This document shows positions 56,232 through 64,000 of a stretch of 64,000 nucleotides of DNA, piece after piece. The translations under genes and the position numbers were made by a program. Within the stretch, counting starts at the first letter, position 1. The number at the start of each line of letters is the position of its first letter. The DNA is from Bacteroidota bacterium (GTDB lineage Bacteria; Bacteroidota; JABWAT01): NCBI GenBank assembly GCA_020161835.1, contig JAIUNL010000016.1:1-64000 (forward strand), given 5' to 3'. The notes under the pieces are model-generated. The model was not told where the DNA came from. It searched no databases and saw nothing but the letters and a program-made list of their open reading frames with translations.

Positions 56232-57170
56232 ATGCTTTTGCTTCACTGGAACACCAACTCTTTTGATAAGCCATCTCTAACAAGAGTTGATTTTCTTCAC
56301 GGATTGTCACTGAGCTCTGCTTCGATATCAACATCAGCAGCTACCCTCTCTTCCAAGGGAAGGTTAAAATTAATGGAGCACCTGATTTTTGAGGCTCTAA
56401 AATTGCCGGAGCCTGATAATCTGGAGGTTTCATTTGATTTTTATTCCTTTTTCCCCGCAGGATACGGCTTAAAGAGCCTTGAAAGGTATACACAAAGATA
56501 TCATGGAAAAGTATGGCTAAAATTTTTCAGATATTCACGAAAAGACAAGATTCAATTAAAGGTGCCACCCTTCTTTTGGATTATGAATCCTTTCTTTTTT
56601 AACCTTTCTGAAAAACTTCCCGGAAAAACAGCCATGACTGTTTTGTTTAATTCAATTACTTCAGTTCTGTCACCCAAACAAATACCCTTGAATGATGGCT
56701 CATTTCTGCCGGCACTAAAATCTTATGAAATTATTGCCTTGAGTTCATCACCTGAAAAACTCTTTGCATTTTACCATGAAGTTTATGAGTCATTCATAAA
56801 TCATCTATCAGCCTTTCATGTTGAATTTATTGAAGAGATTTTTTCTATTTACCGGCTGAGTATTTTAAAAAAAGAAGGAAAAATTTCTTTAAAGATATTA
56901 GATCTGATTGATAAGTATTACTTACAGATAATTAAAGTCAAGAAGGATATCGCAAGTTCACAATATTACTTTGCCTGGCTTTATTCACAGTTAATTGAAC
57001 TTATCAGTTCAAAAGTTACGGGCTCTCAATCTAATGGTTATTCCTTTCAGAAAGATCGATATCTCAATTATGAATTCGAACGATATTTGAACAGTTATCA
57101 AGGCACAGAGCACAAAATCCGTTTTGTCAACAATGTACTTTCAACGGGTAAAAATGGAGGTTTCGCTTGA
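56232..57170 (+). CDS. Hypothetical protein, first gene of the cytoskeleton-like operon
   Basis: I do not recognise this 312-residue protein. It has no signal peptide. An aromatic-rich central part (FFWIMNPFFFNLSEK) is followed by long helices (about residues 165-290). Its place at the head of the operon, before the vWA-like lipoprotein and tubulin-like protein, suggests it is a cytoplasmic partner. The stop is 98 bases before the next start, so co-transcription is likely but not certain. Confidence 0.6.
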   Translation: MLLLHWNTNSFDKPSLTRVDFLHGLSLSSASISTSAATLSSKGRLKLMEHLIFEALKLPEPDNLEVSFDFYSFFPAGYGLKSLERYTQRYHGKVWLKFFRYSRKDKIQLKVPPFFWIMNPFFFNLSEKLPGKTAMTVLFNSITSVLSPKQIPLNDGSFLPALKSYEIIALSSSPEKLFAFYHEVYESFINHLSAFHVEFIEEIFSIYRLSILKKEGKISLKILDLIDKYYLQIIKVKKDIASSQYYFAWLYSQLIELISSKVTGSQSNGYSFQKDRYLNYEFERYLNSYQGTEHKIRFVNNVLSTGKNGGFA

Positions 57171-57268
57171 TCAATTCTGGTTTTTATAAAAAACCGAATC
57201 CATTGTCATTGTTCGGTTCAAACTGAATTTTTTTTCAATACCATCAATTGGGCGCTACAAAACAACAA

Positions 57269-58606
57269 ATGAGAAACATCATGTTATTTAATGCCACAAC
57301 AAGACACCTGATAGGTCTCATCTGCATCTCTTCATTCTTTGCATGCAGTTCTGATGATGATAAGGACGGGGTTCCGAACGAAAAAGACAAATGTCCGGGC
57401 ACTCCTATTGGTACTGTAGTAGATAAAAACGGATGTCCTGTTATCAGGGAAATTGGAAATGTTCATTTTTATATTGAAACATCTGCAAGTATGGGTGGGT
57501 ACTTTAAACAGGATGCTGATTTCAAAACGTTGATAACAGATATCTCAACCAAGATTGAGAAGAATATTAAGCCGTTGGATATTTGGTTTATTGCAGATTC
57601 TGCCACAAAATATGAGGGTAATTCACAAAAACTAAGCCGAGACATTGCTACAACCCGAATTGCTGACAAGAAAAGCTCTGAACTTCATGAAATTTTCAGT
57701 CAGATTGCTGAAAAAAATGACTCCAACGATGTTTCTATATTGATTTCAGATTGCATTCTTTCATTTCCCGATAGTGAAATAATGATGAATCGTGAAATCA
57801 ACAAACAGGAAGCGCCCAACTCTCTCAAGGGAAATATTTTTTCAACCTTTTCAGATATGCAAAAAAAGGGTATCGGTACCAGTGTCTATGCTTTTACCTC
57901 AAAATTCTATGGAACTTATTATAATTATCAGAATGGAAGATCCGATTTAAATGGTGCCAGACGCCCGTTCTACATGTGGGTAATTGGCGACAAAGAAGTT
58001 CTTAGAAAGTTTAATTCGCAACTAAAGGATATTTCCAGTTTTAGACCTGAGAAATCTCTTCACTTCGGAATATATGATGACCCGGTAACCACTTATAACA
58101 TTATCCCCCAAATTGAACGCAAAGGGAACTGGATGAAAACCGGTTCAGGCATAAAGGATATCGAAATTGTTGAAAGTGAGCCGATTACTTTTTGCGCAGT
58201 ACTTAACCTGGAGTCCCTCCCTGAATATTCAACAACAACCCAATACTTAAAAGAAAATCTTCAACTTGAGACAGTTGGTTGTCAGGCTGAGTTTGAGATC
58301 AGGGAAAAATCAACCCTTGACAAATCCAAACTAAAAAGTGAACAACAAATTGCATTATTTGAACAGGCTACGCATGCTTTGGTCTTCACTCTGACTGAAA
58401 TGTCGCTTTCAGAGGCAAAAATAAACCTAACCCTACCCTATAAATCTGATTTATGGTACTTAGACTGGTCATGCCTGGATGATAAGAATTTGTCTGGTAT
58501 TGACGGCAAAACTTTCGCATTCGAATACCTGGTTGCAGGTGTCAAAGAAGCTTACGAAACAAAGAACAAAAACTTCATTGATTTTTCAGTTACACTAAAT
58601 AAGTAG
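57269..58606 (+). CDS. Lipoprotein with TSP3-like motif and vWA-like region
   Basis: The 445-residue protein starts MRNIMLFNATTRH; a TTG at 57248 opens the frame but gives a poor signal. The lipobox ISSFFAC places the lipidated residue at Cys26. The next 30 residues (DDDKDGVPNEKDKCPGTPIG) match the calcium-binding thrombospondin type 3 motif seen in OmpA-family proteins. From about residue 58 the sequence VHFYIETSASMGGYF resembles a vWA fold, with ETSASM in place of the DxSxS metal site. ILISDCILSFP fits a later strand. It would tie the cytoplasmic partners to the envelope. The degenerate metal site is the main uncertainty. Confidence 0.65.
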   Translation: MRNIMLFNATTRHLIGLICISSFFACSSDDDKDGVPNEKDKCPGTPIGTVVDKNGCPVIREIGNVHFYIETSASMGGYFKQDADFKTLITDISTKIEKNIKPLDIWFIADSATKYEGNSQKLSRDIATTRIADKKSSELHEIFSQIAEKNDSNDVSILISDCILSFPDSEIMMNREINKQEAPNSLKGNIFSTFSDMQKKGIGTSVYAFTSKFYGTYYNYQNGRSDLNGARRPFYMWVIGDKEVLRKFNSQLKDISSFRPEKSLHFGIYDDPVTTYNIIPQIERKGNWMKTGSGIKDIEIVESEPITFCAVLNLESLPEYSTTTQYLKENLQLETVGCQAEFEIREKSTLDKSKLKSEQQIALFEQATHALVFTLTEMSLSEAKINLTLPYKSDLWYLDWSCLDDKNLSGIDGKTFAFEYLVAGVKEAYETKNKNFIDFSVTLNK

Positions 58607-58612
58607 ACAACT

Positions 58613-59011
58613 ATGAACATTACAATCGCGTTTTTTTCGATTTTTTCCTTCATTTATGAAATCATTATTGGGGAAAATTCAGACTTTCCGGAATACAGAG
58701 AGGGTATTTTTGACTCTGTTGGATTAATTACTTTAATTATTTCAGTTGCAATTTGCCTTTTGTTTTATGTGGGTCTTGGACGCTGGAAAGCACTCTGGTA
58801 TACGATGATTCATTGGGTTATAACCATTTTAATCGTTGCAAGTATCGGATTTGGATTTGCATTTTCACAGGCTAAAGGTGAGCTGGGAGATGTTGACAGT
58901 TACCTGATCCGGTTTGCAATATTCAATGCGATGTATGCTGCTCTTTACTTTATTGCATTTTCATTTCTTTTCAAAAACTTTTCAATTTTTTCTAAACGAA
59001 CACCAATCTAA
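58613..59011 (+). CDS. Small multi-span membrane protein
   Basis: The 132-residue protein has about four membrane segments (near residues 2-18, 35-55, 62-86 and 98-122) with short loops. It starts six bases after the vWA-like gene and ends six bases before the tubulin-like gene, so these three are surely co-transcribed. No family recognised. A membrane anchor linking the periplasmic lipoprotein and the cytoplasmic ATPases is the natural inference. Confidence 0.65.
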   Translation: MNITIAFFSIFSFIYEIIIGENSDFPEYREGIFDSVGLITLIISVAICLLFYVGLGRWKALWYTMIHWVITILIVASIGFGFAFSQAKGELGDVDSYLIRFAIFNAMYAALYFIAFSFLFKNFSIFSKRTPI

Positions 59012-59017
59012 ACTATT

Positions 59018-60493
59018 ATGAGAGTATTCATCTTTGGAATCGGCGGAACCGGATCACGCGTTCTGCGCTCACTTACCATGCTTTTGGCCAGTGGAGTTGA
59101 GTTTAAATCTGATAACCTTACGATTTATCCGGTTATCATTGACACAGATGCCCATAACGGGGATACATCACGCACAAGAGACCTTCTCAGAAGTTATCAT
59201 TCTCTGAGAAAGACGTTTGTTGGGAAAAATGTAACCTCTAAAAGTCCGTCCTTCTTTGCTACACCCATCCGGTCCTTTTCAAGGGTTGATTCAAGCGGCA
59301 CTCAGGATAATGGTGACCTGGATGTTCAATTCAACTTTCAAAATCAGGACAATACCTTCGCAAATTTTGTTAACTACAACGGTCTTAGTCCATTAAATAA
59401 AGATTTGATGGAGTTATTGTACAATGACTCACTGGATGACCATCCGGAACTCTACCTCAATTTAAGTGTTGGCTTTAAAGGAAATCCGAACATCGGGAGT
59501 ATTGTTTTTAATGACCTGATCTTTTCGCAGCAATTTAAAAACCTTGAAGCAAGTTATACGAATACAGACCGCATTTTTATTATCAGTTCAATTTTTGGCG
59601 GTACCGGTTCTTCCGGATTTCCGACTCTGGTCAAACTTATCAGGACTTCCAAAAACACCAACCTCGCAAAGACAAAAATTGGTGCGATTACGGTCATGCC
59701 GTACTTTAATGTAGAATCAAATGACAAGAGCGCCATTAATTCAGCAATTTTTGATACAAAAACAAAAGCTGCTTTATCATTTTATCATGCAGATTCTCAT
59801 CTGAAATCTGTAAATGCCTTATACTACATTGCTGATAAGGATCAGGGGGCAAGCCTTCCGAACGTCGAGGGTGGTGAGGGTCAGGTAAACAATGGTCACC
59901 TCATTGAGTTTCTTTCCTCTACGGCCATTGTAGATTTTATCAACAAAAATGATGACGAAATTGAGAATCCTGTTTGTTTTGAGTTTGGCACAGAAAATAA
60001 TGCAAACCCATTTAAAATTCAGGATCTCTGTGAGCAAACAAAAAAAGCATATATCACTCCATTTGTTAAGTTTGCATACGCTGCCAAGATTGCAACTGAC
60101 TTGATCCCTACGTTAAAAGATGAAGCATTTTATGGGCCTAAGGAATTAAATATTGAGGGAGCCGTTGGGGTTCCCAATGAATATAAACGGCTCATCACAT
60201 TTTTTAACGAATATAAAAAATGGAGTGCTGAAGAACTTAGTAATCCAAATAACGGCCGGGTATTCAGTTTATTCACATTTAATTCTTCGCATGACCATTT
60301 GAATAATCTTGTTCACGGAAAAACTATTAAATCAGGCTTCCTTGATTCAGGACTTTCAAAAAAAACGGTCGGTTCGTTTGTAACAAAAATATCTTTGTCT
60401 GAACCCAAAGATATGCCGATCGCTGAAAAGTATCTCACTACTCTCTATAAGGCATCTGAAGAGTGCCTGAAAACCTTAGGTCCACTTCCTTAA
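59018..60493 (+). CDS. Tubulin/FtsZ-superfamily protein
   Basis: The 491-residue protein begins MRVFIFGIGGTGSRVLRSL, a glycine-rich first loop like the T1 loop of FtsZ. Near residues 194-200 the sequence FGGTGSSGFPTLVKL matches the tubulin signature GGTGxG (T4 loop). Its length and spacing agree with tubulin-like bacterial proteins. GTP binding is expected; filament formation is unknown. Between the two loops the protein carries a roughly 60-residue insertion (KSPSFF to QDNTFANF). Makarova and Koonin (2010) described FtsZ-like families in predicted membrane-remodelling operons with vWA and OmpA-family proteins, and this context fits that idea. Confidence 0.75.
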   Translation: MRVFIFGIGGTGSRVLRSLTMLLASGVEFKSDNLTIYPVIIDTDAHNGDTSRTRDLLRSYHSLRKTFVGKNVTSKSPSFFATPIRSFSRVDSSGTQDNGDLDVQFNFQNQDNTFANFVNYNGLSPLNKDLMELLYNDSLDDHPELYLNLSVGFKGNPNIGSIVFNDLIFSQQFKNLEASYTNTDRIFIISSIFGGTGSSGFPTLVKLIRTSKNTNLAKTKIGAITVMPYFNVESNDKSAINSAIFDTKTKAALSFYHADSHLKSVNALYYIADKDQGASLPNVEGGEGQVNNGHLIEFLSSTAIVDFINKNDDEIENPVCFEFGTENNANPFKIQDLCEQTKKAYITPFVKFAYAAKIATDLIPTLKDEAFYGPKELNIEGAVGVPNEYKRLITFFNEYKKWSAEELSNPNNGRVFSLFTFNSSHDHLNNLVHGKTIKSGFLDSGLSKKTVGSFVTKISLSEPKDMPIAEKYLTTLYKASEECLKTLGPLP

Positions 60494-60507
60494 TTTAAGT
60501 AAAACAT

Positions 60508-63500
60508 ATGTCACATATTTTTAATTTTATACTAAGCCGCAATAAAAACATTTATGACTGGATGGCTTCTGACAGAATTGTTCCGGCCAGTTTAAAAGAT
60601 GTTGAAGATAAAACCAATATTTTATCTTCGTCTGTGGGTACCTCAATCCCAACACCAATGGCAAGAATGTACCTGTTCAAAACTGCATTTGAAATAGTTG
60701 CAGCACAGGTCAGGGAAGGGAAACCAGCAGATAAGAGCATTTATAATGGTCTGGTGTCAGAAGTTCTGGACTTGCTGGAGCTTCTATATAAGAGTGGTGC
60801 AGATGCAAGTAAGTTCAGATATCAAAAATGGGTTTTCGACAATACGCAGGGTGAAGATGAGCAAATAAGGAAGTTTTTTGGAAAAGATCACGGTCACATT
60901 CTATTGGCTGAATCTTTTAAACAAGCCTGTTTTTTTGATGCCCGACACCCCGAAGAGGCCAATCAACCCTTTAAAAATAAAATAGAAATTACCTTTATTT
61001 ACTATAAAGAAGCGAATAAAGAAATTCTTATGGGCGGGACCTCGCCTTTTACTTTTGTATTTACTACTCCAAACTTTAAACGAAAATTACGGGAAAAATC
61101 ATTTAAACCATTGGTTGGGCTTGTATCCAACGACATATTATTCGATTCAAATTATACACCCCTTCAAGACCGGGATCCATCATTCATAAAATATGTTGAA
61201 AGTCTTTCTGGATCTGAGGGGATCAGTAAATCATTTGAGGGCTTCCAGGAATATGTAACAAACAGTAAAAAAAGATTTGAAAATAAATTCTCCGGAAAGT
61301 CATCAACCCTAAAAGTAATTCACTTTGATGACACCCCGCTTTCTGTTTCTAACATCTCTTTAAAACATCTCAGTGCTGTTGACTACCAGGACACAATTCA
61401 CGAAACAAGTGACTTTAAAATTGTCTTGCCTGAAGACACTCATTATAAATTCGAGAAGTCAAGAAACCCCTTGTTTTTAATTGATAAAATGAGCTATGAT
61501 GGCCAATATTCTTCTCCCAACAGCCATTGGAATGCCAATACAAGGGTAAGTGAAAATGTATATGTTGAAACCGGCTTAAATGAAATTATGGAACGGGATC
61601 TCCCCGGCCTTGATGGTTTCAAATATCCATTCCTTGCACCGTTTGATTTTTTTGAACGTTGCCTGTTAAAACTGCCGGGATATGTTCTGAATGATGATCG
61701 ATTTGTAAGCCTGATACAAAATCAACCTTTTCTACTTCCGTTGAAGCCCATATTTTTCCATTTCTTCCCGATTGGAAAAGTGAAAGATTATGTCTCAATT
61801 GAAGTAAAAGAAGATCAAATTACCATCATATTAAAAATCCCTGTCTTTGGACCAACAAAAGGACTCCGCAATTTTATCTGTAAAAAAATATATGATGCAA
61901 CCAATACCATCACCTATTTTGGAATTCTGGGAATCTACCCTTTCACCAAGGCGCCAAAAAATGAAAAAAATCTTCTTTTCATTAATAAATATACTGTTGC
62001 GTCTTACGAGAAAACCAACGAGCCTGAAAAAATGGATTCACTTCGGTTTTTGAAGCAGGATGATTTTGAAAACCCGCTTTCAACAACACCTGTTACGAGG
62101 GCAACTTACACAGACATCAATACAAAAACGACCTATTATCAGGTTAACTCATCATTTGATATCATACAACTGAATTTCAAAAAAGATAACTCTGCCTGTG
62201 GCGGTCTTATTTTACCGAAATTTAAAGAAGTACAAACCGGAACCAATGAGTTTATCTATGCCATTGATTTTGGAACCTCAAACACACACGTTGAATACGC
62301 TCAATTTGTAAATGGAGCCATTACTGAAACACAGCCATTCACTATAACAGGTAAGGATGGTGATAACAGTCTTGATTTTATGCAAATGTTTCTGTTAAAT
62401 AAACCCAAAGAAGTCATACTGAATGATGGAGCAGATCATTATTTAGATTATGAACGAAGTATGGGTTTCAAAATAGATACTGCACGAAAGGCAACTCTTA
62501 GAGAATTTATTCCATTTCAAATTGGACCACAAAAATCAGCCTCAGTTAAATTTCCATTCCGAACAGCGACTTGTGAGAGTAATGCGTTCATTTCAAACCA
62601 GGCAAATAACCGTTTGTTTTTGGACGCAAATATTGGTTTCCATATCGATGACGATACTCTCATTGATAATATTCTGTACAAAACCAATTTGAAATGGTTA
62701 ATGGAAAGTTCCATCGCAGATCCTATAAACAAAAACAGAATCTCCCTGTTCTTCCGTCAGCTTATTCTCATGATCCGGACAAAAGTTCTTTTGGAAAATG
62801 GTGATTTGGGCAAGTTAAAACTTGCACTATCTTTTCCATTGAGTATGGGAGAAAGTCTTGAAGGAACACTTAAAAAATTATTTAAAGAGCAAATGAAAGA
62901 TTTGCTTAATGGTAATGAAGAATTAAAAGAGGTTACTGAATCTGTTGCTCCCTATTACCAGTTGAAATTTCTTGATATTAACATCCAGAATGATAGTTTC
63001 TGTAATATTGATATCGGTGGGGGGACAACTGATATCATTTTAATTGACAAAAACCCTGAAAACCCGAACAAGCTCACGGGCTATTGCTCATCCTTCAGGT
63101 TTGCAGGCAAACAACTATGGGGAAGTGGCAGCAACGAGTTTGCCCTGATGGAAAATGGCTTTGTCTATTACTACACCAGTTTCATTAAACGAATTGATGA
63201 AAACCTCTTCAACGAAATCCAGAAAGTTCTAAATGGTAAAACAAACAGAACCGAGGATGTGGTTGGGTTTTTATTCAGTAAAAAAGAGTACAAATTTTCA
63301 GAAATATTCTCTGAAAACCCGGAACTGAAGGTTGTTTTACTGATCCATTATTCAGCAATTCTGTATTACATAACCAGATTTGCAAAACAAAACAAGGTAA
63401 AATTACCCAGAACCATCAGTTTCTCTGGTAAGGGGAGCGAGTATCTTAACCTTTTATTTCCGTCAGACAATGATTTAAAAGGTTTTACTCAAAAGATTTT

Positions 63501-64000
63501 GGGCATATTCTCAAATGAAACGATCCGAAATGATTTTGAGATTAATCGTTCAAAGGAACCGAAGGTAATAACAGCCAAGGGAGCTGTGCATTTTGCAAGT
63601 GAAAATGTTAAAGTCGTTGATAATGAGTGGGCAATTGAATCATCTGCCCCTCATGCAAAAGAAAAAGTCCTGGATCCGATTAAGGACACCTTCATTGGTT
63701 CAGAAAGTGACAGCCCTACCGCAAAAAATCTGAATTATGGCGCTTTGAATTCTAACTCAGCACTATTCTCAGAGATTCTAAAAACTGAAGTCAACTTTTT
63801 AACTCTCCTTTTTGGTAATCCGGAGTTATGTGCAATTATCAACAAACGACTCCAGTTGCAGGATTTTTCTGCCTATAAAAGTTTTTTTATTCCAGAAAAT
63901 GGAAACATTCAGGGAGAGGGAAAGATCCGGGATAGTTTTCTTGCGACCTTTTCAACTCTGAATCTTTTAGAAAATATTGATAACTCGCCGTTTTTCTTTG
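60508..64000 (+). CDS. Large protein with actin/Hsp70-type ATPase region (C-terminus outside the window)
   Basis: At least 1,164 residues from ATG 60508, 14 bases after the tubulin-like gene, running off the window. The first ~570 residues have no recognised domain. The phosphate-1 loop AIDFGTSNTHVEY lies at residues 585-597. NIDIGGGTTDIILID at about 833-847 is the phosphate-2 motif, and ISFSGKGSEYLNLLF near 970 resembles the adenosine motif. These three define the actin/Hsp70/sugar-kinase ATPase fold. An actin-like ATPase next to a tubulin-like protein is notable. Substrate and partners are unknown, and the last gene of the operon may lie outside the window. Confidence 0.75.
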   Translation, partial: MSHIFNFILSRNKNIYDWMASDRIVPASLKDVEDKTNILSSSVGTSIPTPMARMYLFKTAFEIVAAQVREGKPADKSIYNGLVSEVLDLLELLYKSGADASKFRYQKWVFDNTQGEDEQIRKFFGKDHGHILLAESFKQACFFDARHPEEANQPFKNKIEITFIYYKEANKEILMGGTSPFTFVFTTPNFKRKLREKSFKPLVGLVSNDILFDSNYTPLQDRDPSFIKYVESLSGSEGISKSFEGFQEYVTNSKKRFENKFSGKSSTLKVIHFDDTPLSVSNISLKHLSAVDYQDTIHETSDFKIVLPEDTHYKFEKSRNPLFLIDKMSYDGQYSSPNSHWNANTRVSENVYVETGLNEIMERDLPGLDGFKYPFLAPFDFFERCLLKLPGYVLNDDRFVSLIQNQPFLLPLKPIFFHFFPIGKVKDYVSIEVKEDQITIILKIPVFGPTKGLRNFICKKIYDATNTITYFGILGIYPFTKAPKNEKNLLFINKYTVASYEKTNEPEKMDSLRFLKQDDFENPLSTTPVTRATYTDINTKTTYYQVNSSFDIIQLNFKKDNSACGGLILPKFKEVQTGTNEFIYAIDFGTSNTHVEYAQFVNGAITETQPFTITGKDGDNSLDFMQMFLLNKPKEVILNDGADHYLDYERSMGFKIDTARKATLREFIPFQIGPQKSASVKFPFRTATCESNAFISNQANNRLFLDANIGFHIDDDTLIDNILYKTNLKWLMESSIADPINKNRISLFFRQLILMIRTKVLLENGDLGKLKLALSFPLSMGESLEGTLKKLFKEQMKDLLNGNEELKEVTESVAPYYQLKFLDINIQNDSFCNIDIGGGTTDIILIDKNPENPNKLTGYCSSFRFAGKQLWGSGSNEFALMENGFVYYYTSFIKRIDENLFNEIQKVLNGKTNRTEDVVGFLFSKKEYKFSEIFSENPELKVVLLIHYSAILYYITRFAKQNKVKLPRTISFSGKGSEYLNLLFPSDNDLKGFTQKILGIFSNETIRNDFEINRSKEPKVITAKGAVHFASENVKVVDNEWAIESSAPHAKEKVLDPIKDTFIGSESDSPTAKNLNYGALNSNSALFSEILKTEVNFLTLLFGNPELCAIINKRLQLQDFSAYKSFFIPENGNIQGEGKIRDSFLATFSTLNLLENIDNSPFFF

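Noticed and set aside
56232-57170. Unknown protein after the FISUMP operon considered as the missing DGR reverse transcriptase
   Set aside because: No reverse transcriptase motifs (such as YxDD-type) are visible, and the protein is in a different operon.

Overview
The window looks like part of a large plasmid or secondary replicon of a Bacteroidota-type bacterium (Ignavibacteria or Kapabacteria-like lineages would also fit). Three things point there: two secreted proteins end in type IX secretion (T9SS) type A sorting-like domains, one with the QNYPNPFNPSTTISY motif; the surface proteins carry FISUMP (Fibrobacter succinogenes major paralogous) domains; and several promoters match the Bacteroidota TTTG / TAnnTTTG pattern. 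A Rep_3 initiator with an iteron array and a ParA/ribbon-helix-helix pair supply a replication and partition backbone. No rRNA, tRNA, CRISPR array or reverse transcriptase was seen.

Layout. 1-5.3 kb: the start of a probable transposase, a PEGA-FISUMP surface protein, a BACON-domain lipoprotein and an LPP20/DUF5683 protein. 5.6-10.9 kb: plasmid backbone (iterons, Rep_3, a small membrane protein under a hairpin-masked ribosome binding site, a lone TnpB, parA and its partner). 11.1-24.8 kb: an accessory zone with a T9SS lipase, small membrane proteins including an intact and a dead yccF copy, about 4 kb without convincing genes, and an AbiE-type toxin-antitoxin pair. This zone holds a family of palindromes (consensus AACCGGCACNNGTGCCGGTT) and two copies of a palindrome-bounded, about 740-bp noncoding element with conserved hairpins, one showing a compensatory base-pair change.

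24.9-55.5 kb is dominated by a FISUMP surface-protein locus. After three smaller secreted proteins, two PEGA-FISUMP genes and a block of LPP20-like genes, nine genes run from 36113 to 55506, most overlapping or abutting. They repeat a theme: PEGA-FISUMP protein, PEGA plus outer-membrane-barrel protein, and FISUMP lipoprotein with 1, 3, 7 or 9 fibronectin-III-like repeats. The last ~65 residues of the FISUMP domains have fixed blocks separated by highly divergent codons ending mostly in C or T, as in targets of diversity-generating retroelements. No reverse transcriptase or template repeat is visible here, so this remains a hypothesis.

56.2-64.0 kb is a cytoskeleton-like operon: an unknown protein, a lipoprotein with a thrombospondin-type-3 motif and a vWA-like region, a small membrane protein, a tubulin/FtsZ-superfamily protein, and a large protein with an actin/Hsp70-type ATPase region that runs off the window. 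It resembles predicted FtsZ-like membrane-remodelling systems but carries an actin-like ATPase.
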